25,234 nucleotides of DNA. It comes from Bacteroidota bacterium (GTDB lineage Bacteria; Bacteroidota; Bacteroidia; Chitinophagales; Chitinophagaceae). The stretch covers positions 1-25,234 of the forward strand of contig JAEZAM010000076.1 of the NCBI GenBank assembly GCA_023430465.1, given 5' to 3'. Below, piece after piece: positions 1 through 5,461 of the stretch. The position numbers and the translations under genes are program-made. The notes beneath the pieces were generated by a model, which saw only the letters and a list, made by a program, of their open reading frames with translations, was not told where the DNA came from and did not search any database. Within the stretch, counting starts at the first letter, position 1; each line of letters begins with the position of its first letter.

Positions 1-33
1 CCTTCGCCCACCCTATTTGTTATTACTACGCCG

Positions 34-41
34 TACCTTTG
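34..41 (+). promoter_or_regulatory. Candidate -7 promoter element of mqnE
   Basis: TACCTTTG matches the Bacteroidota primary-sigma -7 consensus TAnnTTTG exactly and ends 18 nt before the ATG at 60. The TTTG at 16-19 is closer than the usual -33 spacing, so only the -7 part is supported. Confidence 0.5.
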
Positions 42-59
42 CGGCGCAAACTATCGCCT

Positions 60-1229
60 ATGTCTTCTTCCATCGAAACCCTCACACCTATTGCCGGATC
101 GGCTGCCCTTGCTGCCATTGCCGAAAAAGTAAAATCAGGCACCCGCATCAGCGACGAAGACGCTCTTCTTCTCTACAATGAAGGCAGCCTCGCCTTTCTT
201 GGAGCACTCGCAAATTTTGTCAGGGAAAAACTGCATGGCGACACCACTTATTTCAACCGGAACTTCCATATCGAACCCACCAATGTCTGTGTCTATTCCT
301 GTCATTTCTGTTCCTACAGCCGCCTGTATGCGCACCGCGACGAAGGCTGGGAACTCAGCCAGGAACAGATGATGGACATCGTTCGCAGCTACGATGGCAA
401 ACCCGTTACCGAGGTACACATTGTCGGCGGCGTTCATCCAAAAATGAACCTGGAGTTCTTTGCCGAACTCATTCGCAAGATCAAAGCCCACCGGCCTGAT
501 CTGCACGTGAAAGGCTTTACTGCTGTTGAACTCGACTACATGTTCCGCAAAGCCAAATTATCCGTTGAGGAGGGGATGAAATACCTGCACGAGGCCGGAC
601 TGGATTCACTGCCAGGCGGCGGCGCGGAAATTTTTCACCCCGATATCCGGCAGCAGATCTGTGCCGATAAGGTCGACGGCACCGGCTGGCTGCACATTCA
701 TGAAACTGCTCACAAATTGGGCATGCACACCAATGCCACCATGCTCTATGGCCACATCGAAGACTACACGCACCGCATTGACCACATGCGCCGGCTCCGG
801 GAATTGCAGGACCGCACTCACGGCTTCAATACATTTATCCCGCTGAAATTCCGCAACCAGCAGAATGACATGAGCCATATCAGTGAAAGCAGCATCATTG
901 AGGACATGAAAGCATATGCTGTTGCCCGCATCTATCTCGATAATTTCCCTCACCTCAAGGCCTACTGGCCAATGCTTGGACGGCAGAATGCCCAACTCAC
1001 CCTCTCCTTCGGCGTCAACGACATCGATGGTACGATCGATGATACCACAAAGATCTATTCGATGGCCGGCTCTGAAGAACAAACACCGGCCATGAACACC
1101 CTGGAACTGGTCACCCTTATCCGCCAGGCCAGAAGAAAACCTGTTGAGCGCGGCACGCTGTACAATGTAATTCGGGATTATTCAGTGAATGATATCGGAC
1201 CGGAGGAACAGGAATTTCACCTGAACTGA
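60..1229 (+). CDS. mqnE: Aminofutalosine synthase MqnE (radical SAM)
   Basis: Cytosolic radical SAM enzyme of the futalosine pathway to menaquinone; the family joins a chorismate-derived enolpyruvyl-benzoate to an S-adenosylmethionine-derived radical, giving aminofutalosine. The 389-aa protein has the family's usual length. The cluster motif CX3CX2C is Cys77, Cys81 and Cys84 within NVCVYSCHFC, preceded by FHIEPT. Further family-like stretches are EVHIVGGVHP, GGGAEIF, GHIEDYTHRIDHM and FIPLKF. The ATG at 60 is preferred over an upstream in-frame TTG at 39, because that TTG lies inside the -7 promoter box. MqnC is the main alternative, but the region around the cysteines and the GHIEDYTHR block fit MqnE better. 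The gene stands alone; no other mqn gene is in view. Its downstream flank is repeat-rich. Confidence 0.9.
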   Translation: MSSSIETLTPIAGSAALAAIAEKVKSGTRISDEDALLLYNEGSLAFLGALANFVREKLHGDTTYFNRNFHIEPTNVCVYSCHFCSYSRLYAHRDEGWELSQEQMMDIVRSYDGKPVTEVHIVGGVHPKMNLEFFAELIRKIKAHRPDLHVKGFTAVELDYMFRKAKLSVEEGMKYLHEAGLDSLPGGGAEIFHPDIRQQICADKVDGTGWLHIHETAHKLGMHTNATMLYGHIEDYTHRIDHMRRLRELQDRTHGFNTFIPLKFRNQQNDMSHISESSIIEDMKAYAVARIYLDNFPHLKAYWPMLGRQNAQLTLSFGVNDIDGTIDDTTKIYSMAGSEEQTPAMNTLELVTLIRQARRKPVERGTLYNVIRDYSVNDIGPEEQEFHLN

Positions 1230-1231
1230 GG

Positions 1232-1273
1232 GCTGGGTGCGGGATGCTGGATGCGGGGTGCTGGATGCTGGAT
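1232..1273 (+). repeat. Heptamer tandem array GCKGGRT, six units
   Basis: Six contiguous 7-nt units: GCTGGGT, GCGGGAT, GCTGGAT, GCGGGGT, GCTGGAT, GCTGGAT. It begins 3 nt after the mqnE stop codon. The same heptamer family occurs in reverse complement at about 25015-25113, and a single partial copy (GGATGCCGGAT) lies at 1779-1789. Confidence 0.85.
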
Positions 1274-1293
1274 AAAACTTTGCCTCTTTTGCA

Positions 1294-1316
1294 CCCGAGG
1301 CTTCGGGATTTTCGTG
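1294..1316 (+). repeat. Small hairpin repeat CCCGAGGCTTCGGG + ATTTTCGTG
   Basis: A 5-bp stem (CCCGA/TCGGG) with a 4-nt loop, followed by ATTTTCGTG. A near-identical copy with the loop complemented (CCCGAAGCCTCGGG + ATTTGCGTG) is at 1754-1776. It could act as a weak terminator for mqnE, but the T-run is short. Confidence 0.5.
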
Positions 1317-1400
1317 ATACTCTCCTTACCAGCCTCCGCGCGCTCCGCACTCTCTATCCTCTTTTTTTTCAAAAAAAAAGAGGCAAAAAAAACTGCGCTC

Positions 1401-1550
1401 GGATCCAATGGGGGAATACGGCATAGTGATGCGCTAAAGCTGACGATGGCGCTTCGTGCAGTTATGGTAATCAGTTATATCCCTCGGGCGCCCGCCAGCT
1501 TTGCCTGCGGCCGCGCATGTTATGCCGTATTCTTTTCCCCCATTGTATCC
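1401..1550. repeat. Long imperfect palindrome (150-nt hairpin-forming element)
   Basis: The two halves pair over about 42 bp: 1401-1404 with 1547-1550, 1406-1414 with 1537-1545, 1415-1425 with 1521-1531, 1429-1434 with 1513-1518, 1436-1442 with 1496-1502, and 1448-1452 with 1488-1492. A further GCGC pairing is possible at 1395-1398 with 1554-1557. The apical loop is about 35 nt. No reading frame inside it looks like a protein. It may be a miniature mobile element, a large REP-type unit or a structured RNA; nothing in the sequence decides between these. Confidence 0.7.
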
Positions 1551-1587
1551 AAGGCGCGTCCTTGCCGGTCATTTGCCCTGGAAACCA

Positions 1588-1646
1588 AATACGCCCCGGT
1601 CCCTGAGTAGCTAACGAACGAAGTGAGTTAGCGTATCGAAGGGCCC
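1588..1646. repeat. REP-like palindromic element (copy 1)
   Basis: Begins AATACGCCCCGGTCCCTGAG and ends GCGTATCGAAGGGCCC. GGTCCCT faces AGGGCC across an inner GCTAAC/GTTAGC stem. The reverse complement of 25138-25199 shares both ends with a different middle, so these are two copies of one dispersed element in opposite orientation. Confidence 0.7.
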
Positions 1647-1753
1647 TGATAAACGACTGTAGCCAGGTTCACCCCGCTTCTTGTTATAATTTCTGCTAAA
1701 ACCATCAATCTGAAGAAAGCCTTTATCATCTAAAGGTCTTTGCTCACTTGGCT

Positions 1754-1776
1754 CCCGAAGCCTCGGGATTTGCGTG
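1754..1776 (+). repeat. Small hairpin repeat, second copy
   Basis: CCCGAAGCCTCGGG followed by ATTTGCGTG; counterpart of 1294-1316 and followed directly by a partial GGATGCC heptamer. Confidence 0.5.
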
Positions 1777-1826
1777 CCGGATGCCGGATTTTTAACTTTC
1801 CATTTTTATTTGATAAACCGGTTTGC

Positions 1827-1846
1827 CTGAATTTTTGTAAATTCAG
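1827..1846. promoter_or_regulatory. Perfect inverted repeat upstream of the CBS gene
   Basis: CTGAATTT, a 4-nt spacer TTGT, then AAATTCAG: 8-bp perfect arms ending 13 nt before the ATG at 1860. Position and symmetry fit an operator or a 5'-leader hairpin. No cognate regulator is visible nearby. Confidence 0.35.
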
Positions 1847-1859
1847 TAAAAATCGCCAT

Positions 1860-2291
1860 ATGAGGAAAGTAGCAGCCGTACTCGCACGGAAAGGCAGAAA
1901 TGCCATCAGCGTCAACCCACAGACCTCTGTTTACGAAGCCCTCGAGATCATGGAGCAACATAACATCGGGTCAGTGATCGTACTTGACAAGGGCGAATAC
2001 GCAGGTATCGTCACAGAAAGAGACTATTCACGCAAAGTAATGTTGAAAGGAAAAAGTTCAACGGAAACTCCCGTTTCAGAGATCATGTCTTCGGATCTGC
2101 CCCACGTGAGCCCGGATGACAGTATCGAAACCTGCATGTCACTGATGACCTCAAACAATATCCGCTATTTGCCGGTATTTGATAACGCCCGATTGGCAGG
2201 GATCATATCAATGAGTGATGTGGTGAAGGAAACTATCCTGGCGCAGCGGGAAACGATCAGTCAGTTGGAAAGTTACATTCACTCGGTATAG
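1860..2291 (+). CDS. Two-CBS-domain protein
   Basis: A 143-aa soluble protein made almost entirely of a CBS pair (about residues 8-60 and 75-130). The pattern is typical: SVYEALEIMEQHNIGSVIVLD, GIVTERDYSRKV, then SIETCMSLMTSNNIRYLPV and GIISMSDVVKE. CBS pairs of this family bind adenine nucleotides or similar ligands and act as energy or ligand sensors; stand-alone versions usually have unknown partners. The ATG at 1860 fits the family N-terminus; the open frame extends upstream to 1740 but would translate repeat DNA. Flanked by repeats on both sides, it forms no operon with its neighbours. Ligand and partner cannot be told from sequence. Confidence 0.85.
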   Translation: MRKVAAVLARKGRNAISVNPQTSVYEALEIMEQHNIGSVIVLDKGEYAGIVTERDYSRKVMLKGKSSTETPVSEIMSSDLPHVSPDDSIETCMSLMTSNNIRYLPVFDNARLAGIISMSDVVKETILAQRETISQLESYIHSV

Positions 2292-2297
2292 TTGGAT

Positions 2298-2329
2298 GGA
2301 GTGTGGAGTGTGAAGTGGGGAGTGTGGAG
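2298..2329 (+). repeat. GGAGTGY heptamer array (orphan cassette, left arm)
   Basis: Contiguous 7-nt units GGAGTGT, GGAGTGT, GAAGTGG, GGAGTGT, then GGAG. It begins 7 nt after the CBS stop codon. With 2428-2443 (same orientation) and 2495-2526 (inverted) it frames a gene-less ~230-bp segment. Confidence 0.85.
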
Positions 2330-2427
2330 ATGCCGCTGTTGTTCCTCGGAATGAATATTGAAATTGCATTAGTTCACCACGCCAACAGCCAGGACATGAC
2401 ATGCAGTTGAGGTTAAAGCAAAGAAGA

Positions 2428-2443
2428 GCGGAGTGTGGAGTAG
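2428..2443 (+). repeat. Short GGAGTGY array (internal copy)
   Basis: GCGGAGTGTGGAGT, about two heptamer units in the same orientation as 2298-2329, inside the orphan cassette. Confidence 0.6.
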
Positions 2444-2494
2444 AGTTTGAAGATGAGTTTGAAGCCGGAAAGCAACGACTTTTGAGAACTATGT

Positions 2495-2526
2495 CCACTC
2501 CGCACTCCACACTCCGCACTCCGCTC
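2495..2526 (-). repeat. GGAGTGY heptamer array (orphan cassette, right arm, inverted)
   Basis: Four reverse-complement heptamers (CACTCCG / CACTCCA type), ending 11 nt before the end of the serine dehydratase gene. Opposite in orientation to the array at 2298-2329. Confidence 0.85.
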
Positions 2527-2537
2527 TTTGCACTCGT

Positions 2538-3974
2538 TTAGCATTCAGGCAGACTCAGCGGCACGTTTACAGCCAGGCCTCCATCGGATGTTTCCTTGTA
2601 TTTTCCATTCATATCAAGCGCAGTCTGCCACATCGTTCGGATGACGGCATCCAGTGAAACCTTGGCAAAATCCGGTGTGCTTTGCAGGGCGAGTTGTGAG
2701 GCTGTTATGGCTTTTATGGCGCCCATCGTATTGCGTTCGATGCAAGGTACCTGTACGAGCCCGCCGATGGGATCGCAGGTCATGCCAAGATGGTGCTCCA
2801 TCGCGATCTCTGCGGCCATCAACGCCTGGCGCTGATTACCGCCCATTGCTTCGGTGAGGGCAGCGGCTGCCATTGCTGAAGATACACCAATCTCGGCCTG
2901 GCAACCACCCATCGCTGCTGAGATGGTTGCTCCTTTTTTGAATATACTGCCGATCTCTGCTGCAGTGAGTAAAAACTTGACTACAAGATCTTCACTTTTC
3001 CATGCCTCCGCGTCTGCGGAAAATATCAGGCAGTAGAATAACACCGCAGGGATCACCCCGGCTGCACCATTGGTTGGTGCAGTGACCACCCTGCCGAACG
3101 AGGCATTCTCTTCATTCACTGCCAGTGCAAAACAACTCACCCAATCGAGGGTATATTTGAATCCATTGCCGCCCTGTTGAATTTTTTTTATCCAATCATC
3201 AAATCCTTCGTCTTCCTGGTGGGCAAGTAATTTCCTGTTTAGCCCACCTGCCCTGCGACGTACATTCAATCCGCCCGGCAAATGACCCTCCGTATGACAA
3301 CCGCGGTAGGTGCATTCTTTCATCACTTCCCATATCTGCAACAGGCCTTTTCGGGTCTCTTCCTCGCTTCGCCAGGTGAGTTCGTTTTCCATCACCACTT
3401 CGTGAATGGACATACCTGTCTTCATGCACCAGAGAAGGAGGTCATTGGAATTGTTGATCGGGAAGGGTAGCTGACGGACCGTTGCTTTATCTGTGGCCTC
3501 ACCTTCCCGTGTAACGAAACCGCCGCCAATAGAATACCAGGTTTCGGCACCAGATTCCTTGCCGGCCGTTGCGAGAAACGTCAGTGCGTTTGGATGAAAA
3601 GGAAGTGTTTCGCTGAAAAGAAATTCAATGTCTTCAGCGGGGTTGAACTTCACCTCATGCAGTCCACCCAGCAGGAGTTCCTGCATTTCGCGGATGTCAT
3701 TGATACGTGAGTGTATAGCATGTACGTCAAAGGTCACGGGATCATAACCGCAGAGTCCGAGTTGCACGGCAATATCGGTACCATGTCCCACTCCTGTCTT
3801 GGCCAGTGAACCATACAGGAGAATGCGGATCGAGTCAACTTTTTGCAGAAGCTCGCGTTGGCGAAGCGTTTCCACAAAACCCAAAGCCGCCCGCCAGGGT
3901 CCGAGTGTATGCGAACTCGAAGGGCCGACGCCTATCTTGAAAATATCAAAAACGGAAATGGGTTCGTATGGCAA
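2538..3974 (-). CDS. sdaA: L-serine ammonia-lyase, iron-sulfur, single chain
   Basis: Cytosolic enzyme deaminating L-serine to pyruvate and ammonia with a [4Fe-4S] cluster. The 478-aa chain is the fused type: an N-terminal beta domain starting ISVFDIFKIGVGPSSSHT, then the alpha domain with GCHTEGHLPGGLNVRRRAG and CDPIGGLVQVPCIERN. Probable cluster ligands are Cys358, Cys400 and Cys411 (42 and 11 apart, as in the Legionella enzyme). The protein ends in Cys478, matching the 'tail-in-mouth' C-terminal cysteine that fills the active site in that family. The start is TTG at 3974, placing the family N-terminus correctly; no ATG is available. TAATTTCG on the minus strand at 4003-3996 is a plausible -7 element (one mismatch). 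The gene lies between two GGAGTGY repeat cassettes. Confidence 0.92.
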   Translation of the reverse strand: MPYEPISVFDIFKIGVGPSSSHTLGPWRAALGFVETLRQRELLQKVDSIRILLYGSLAKTGVGHGTDIAVQLGLCGYDPVTFDVHAIHSRINDIREMQELLLGGLHEVKFNPAEDIEFLFSETLPFHPNALTFLATAGKESGAETWYSIGGGFVTREGEATDKATVRQLPFPINNSNDLLLWCMKTGMSIHEVVMENELTWRSEEETRKGLLQIWEVMKECTYRGCHTEGHLPGGLNVRRRAGGLNRKLLAHQEDEGFDDWIKKIQQGGNGFKYTLDWVSCFALAVNEENASFGRVVTAPTNGAAGVIPAVLFYCLIFSADAEAWKSEDLVVKFLLTAAEIGSIFKKGATISAAMGGCQAEIGVSSAMAAAALTEAMGGNQRQALMAAEIAMEHHLGMTCDPIGGLVQVPCIERNTMGAIKAITASQLALQSTPDFAKVSLDAVIRTMWQTALDMNGKYKETSDGGLAVNVPLSLPEC

Positions 3975-4010
3975 GGGAGATGATTGTCGGGCGAAATTAC
4001 GAAGAAATCA

Positions 4011-4039
4011 GTGCGGAGTGCGGAGTCTGGAGTGCGGAG
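4011..4039 (+). repeat. GGAGTGY heptamer array upstream of the four-helix-bundle gene
   Basis: Units GTGC, GGAGTGC, GGAGTCT, GGAGTGC, GGAG. It pairs with the inverted array at 4478-4508, so the two bracket one small gene. Confidence 0.85.
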
Positions 4040-4111
4040 AAAAAATCACTCAACTACGGTAGTATTGCCCCATTAGTTCGCAAAGCTGATGAGTATCTTG
4101 CTGGCCAACAA

Positions 4112-4468
4112 ATGTCGATGTTATCTTATAATAAACTTGTTGTCTATCAAAAAGCCGAAGAGGCTCACAGAAGAATTTATCGATTCTTAAGGGGGAACCC
4201 GGCACTTCCTTCTTATATTAAGAGCCAACTGGGACGAGCAAGCCTGAGTGTGCAATTAAACATTGCAGAAGCCAGTGGGAAATTCTCCGAAAAAGACAAA
4301 CGACATTATTACGTAGTAAGCCGTGCATCTGTTTTCGAAACAGTAGCGCTGATCAATTTCCTGGCTGAGGATCACGACCTTCCGCAGACACTAAATGCGG
4401 AGCTTTTAGACATCTATCATGAAGTATCAGCAATGCTGTACACGCTCATTCGGAAATACAAAACATAA
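4112..4468 (+). CDS. S23 / 23S rRNA intervening-sequence-type four-helix-bundle protein
   Basis: A 118-aa helical protein of the 'four helix bundle' (23S rRNA-IVP, S23) family. The signature region reads QLGRASLSVQLNIAEASGKF, then YYVVSRASVFETVALINFL. The family was first noticed as an ORF inside Leptospira 23S intervening sequences and shares its fold with the Avd subunit of diversity-generating retroelements; its role elsewhere is unknown and it is probably an oligomeric nucleic-acid binder. The ATG at 4112 gives the family length. The open frame continues upstream to 3968, but that part translates the repeat array (SAECGVWSAE) and is unlikely to be native. There is no 23S gene or reverse transcriptase here. 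Inverted GGAGTGY arrays lie 72 nt upstream and 9 nt downstream, suggesting gene plus repeats is one unit. Confidence 0.85.
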   Translation: MSMLSYNKLVVYQKAEEAHRRIYRFLRGNPALPSYIKSQLGRASLSVQLNIAEASGKFSEKDKRHYYVVSRASVFETVALINFLAEDHDLPQTLNAELLDIYHEVSAMLYTLIRKYKT

Positions 4469-4477
4469 GCTCTCGTT

Positions 4478-4508
4478 CCACACTCCATACTCCGCACTCC
4501 GCACTTCC
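4478..4508 (-). repeat. GGAGTGY heptamer array downstream of the four-helix-bundle gene (inverted)
   Basis: Reverse-complement units CACTCCA, TACTCCG, CACTCCG, CACTTCC. It is the inverted partner of 4011-4039 and lies in the 62-bp gap before the end of the FKBP gene. Confidence 0.85.
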
Positions 4509-4530
4509 TCCGTCTTTGCGTGAAACTCAG

Positions 4531-5031
4531 CTACTGGACGTCCAGCAACGAAATGTCAAAATAAAGCACCGAATTTCCGGGAATGGAAAGATAAGGCTCG
4601 CAACCATAAGCAAGTGATGAGGGGACGATCAGTTTGATCCTGCCGCCTTCTTTGATCAGCGGTATACCGATCTTCCAGCCTTCGATCAGATCGCTCAGCG
4701 CCCAGGCCGGACTTGCTGTCGTGCGCTCATCAAACACGCGGCCGTCGAGAAAGGTTCCCCGGTAGATGATGGAAATAGCTGAGTTTGCATTGGCGGTCTG
4801 CCCCGAGCCCTCTGTGATGATCTCATAATAGAGACCACTTGGATGCGCGGTGGGCGTTATTCCGTTTGCCGAGGCAAACGCTGTGATCTGTGGTACTTCT
4901 TTCGCGGGAGCTTTGGGTTTGCATTCTTTATTACAACCTGTACCTGCAAAAAGCAGACTGGCACAGGAAAGAACGAGGATTAGATGTTTCAAATTGGGCG
5001 TTGATTTTAAAGTTAGCTGGCTAAAAGACAA
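4531..5031 (-). CDS. FKBP-type peptidyl-prolyl isomerase, probable lipoprotein
   Basis: A periplasmic or outer-membrane folding catalyst that isomerises X-Pro bonds. The 166-aa chain has a hydrophobic signal (LKHLILVLSCASLLFAGTGC) with a probable lipidated Cys33, then a charged linker, then an FKBP domain (about residues 65-166). Visible FKBP features are SGLYYEIITEGSG, ISIIYRGTFLDGRVFDE, LIEGWKIGIPLIKEGGRIKLIVPSSLAYG and VLYFDISLLDV. The start is TTG at 5031; a second in-frame TTG at 4992 would give a shorter signal peptide starting MKHLIL. The upstream one is favoured because TATACTTG on the minus strand (5059-5052) lies about 20 nt before it, as in other genes here. The lipobox is weak (Gly at -3), so lipidation is likely but not certain. 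Confidence 0.85.
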   Translation of the reverse strand: MSFSQLTLKSTPNLKHLILVLSCASLLFAGTGCNKECKPKAPAKEVPQITAFASANGITPTAHPSGLYYEIITEGSGQTANANSAISIIYRGTFLDGRVFDERTTASPAWALSDLIEGWKIGIPLIKEGGRIKLIVPSSLAYGCEPYLSIPGNSVLYFDISLLDVQ

Positions 5032-5051
5032 CTCACCGGGTTAATTAGCTG

Positions 5052-5059
5052 CAAGTATA
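5052..5059 (-). promoter_or_regulatory. Candidate -7 element of the FKBP gene
   Basis: TATACTTG on the minus strand, one mismatch to TAnnTTTG, 20 nt before the TTG start at 5031. The same CTTG variant is seen at the lacI gene. Confidence 0.35.
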
Positions 5060-5065
5060 CAAAAA

Positions 5066-5377
5066 TCAGGATTGCTTGCGGGCTTTCAATTCCTGGTAAC
5101 GCTGCTCATTGATGTCCCATTTATGTTTAATTGAGAAAATCGTAGTAAAAACCACAATCCCCAAAACCGCGATAAGTACGATAAATATGATGGATGAATC
5201 AGCCCGGAAAGCAGCCTCAGCGCGGGGATACCATCCGGAAAGGAAATTGGCGAATATGGCAAATACAATCAGCACCGAAAGCGGCAAACCTATGCTAAGC
5301 TGGCGAATCCCGCGTTTGCGGCGCAACCGGTTTGACTCCCAATACGACATAAATTGTTGTTCGTCTTCTGTGATCAT
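5066..5377 (-). CDS. Small two-TM membrane protein
   Basis: A 103-aa protein of unknown function. The N-terminus is soluble and charged (MITEDEQQFMSYWESNRLRR), followed by two membrane helices at about residues 29-46 and 62-81 and a basic, glutamine-rich tail. The conserved-looking N-terminal YWE..R segment resembles uncharacterised two-TM proteins of Bacteroidota; this is from memory, not a search. The ATG at 5377 is used. A perfect -7 box (TAATTTTG) lies at 5389-5382, only 4 nt away, so the mRNA would be leaderless or nearly so; the alternative start Met10 would have a 31-nt gap. The opposite-strand frame over the same bases shows no protein features and is taken as a shadow. Confidence 0.7.
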   Translation of the reverse strand: MITEDEQQFMSYWESNRLRRKRGIRQLSIGLPLSVLIVFAIFANFLSGWYPRAEAAFRADSSIIFIVLIAVLGIVVFTTIFSIKHKWDINEQRYQELKARKQS

Positions 5378-5381
5378 GCCG

Positions 5382-5389
5382 CAAAATTA
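5382..5389 (-). promoter_or_regulatory. -7 promoter element, two-TM protein
   Basis: TAATTTTG on the minus strand, an exact TAnnTTTG match. It ends 4 nt before the ATG at 5377, implying a leaderless transcript if that start is right. Confidence 0.45.
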
Positions 5390-5461
5390 AAACATCCTGG
5401 CGGAGGGGCCTTGTATCCCAGGGTTGAATTATATATATTGTGTGATAAAATCCAAAAGGCT

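Larger units (their letters stand above)
1230..1859. other. Repeat-rich intergenic region after mqnE
   Basis: About 630 bases with no convincing gene; the short open frames here overlap repeats and have no recognisable protein features. In order it holds a heptamer array, a CCCGA/TCGGG hairpin, an A/T-rich inverted repeat at 1358-1383 (CCTC+T8 facing A9+GAGG), a ~150-nt imperfect hairpin, a REP-like palindrome, a second copy of the CCCGA/TCGGG hairpin with the arms' loop reversed, and a small palindrome just before the CBS gene. Confidence 0.75.

Noticed and set aside
1251..1610. 119-aa frame over the repeat region after mqnE
   Set aside because: It runs through the homopolymer palindrome and the 150-nt hairpin and has no protein-like features.
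3968..4111. N-terminal extension of the four-helix-bundle protein (48 extra residues)
   Set aside because: It translates the heptamer array and promoter region; the family domain begins at the ATG at 4112, which also gives the family's usual length.
4112..4468. Diversity-generating retroelement or retron, because the protein fold resembles Avd
   Set aside because: No reverse transcriptase, template/variable repeat pair or target protein is present in the window.
2298..4508. CRISPR array from the repeated GGAGTG units
   Set aside because: Units are contiguous 7-mers without spacers, and there are no cas genes.
5109..5390. 93-aa plus-strand frame opposite the two-TM gene
   Set aside because: The minus-strand gene has membrane helices and a perfect -7 box; the plus-strand frame has neither.
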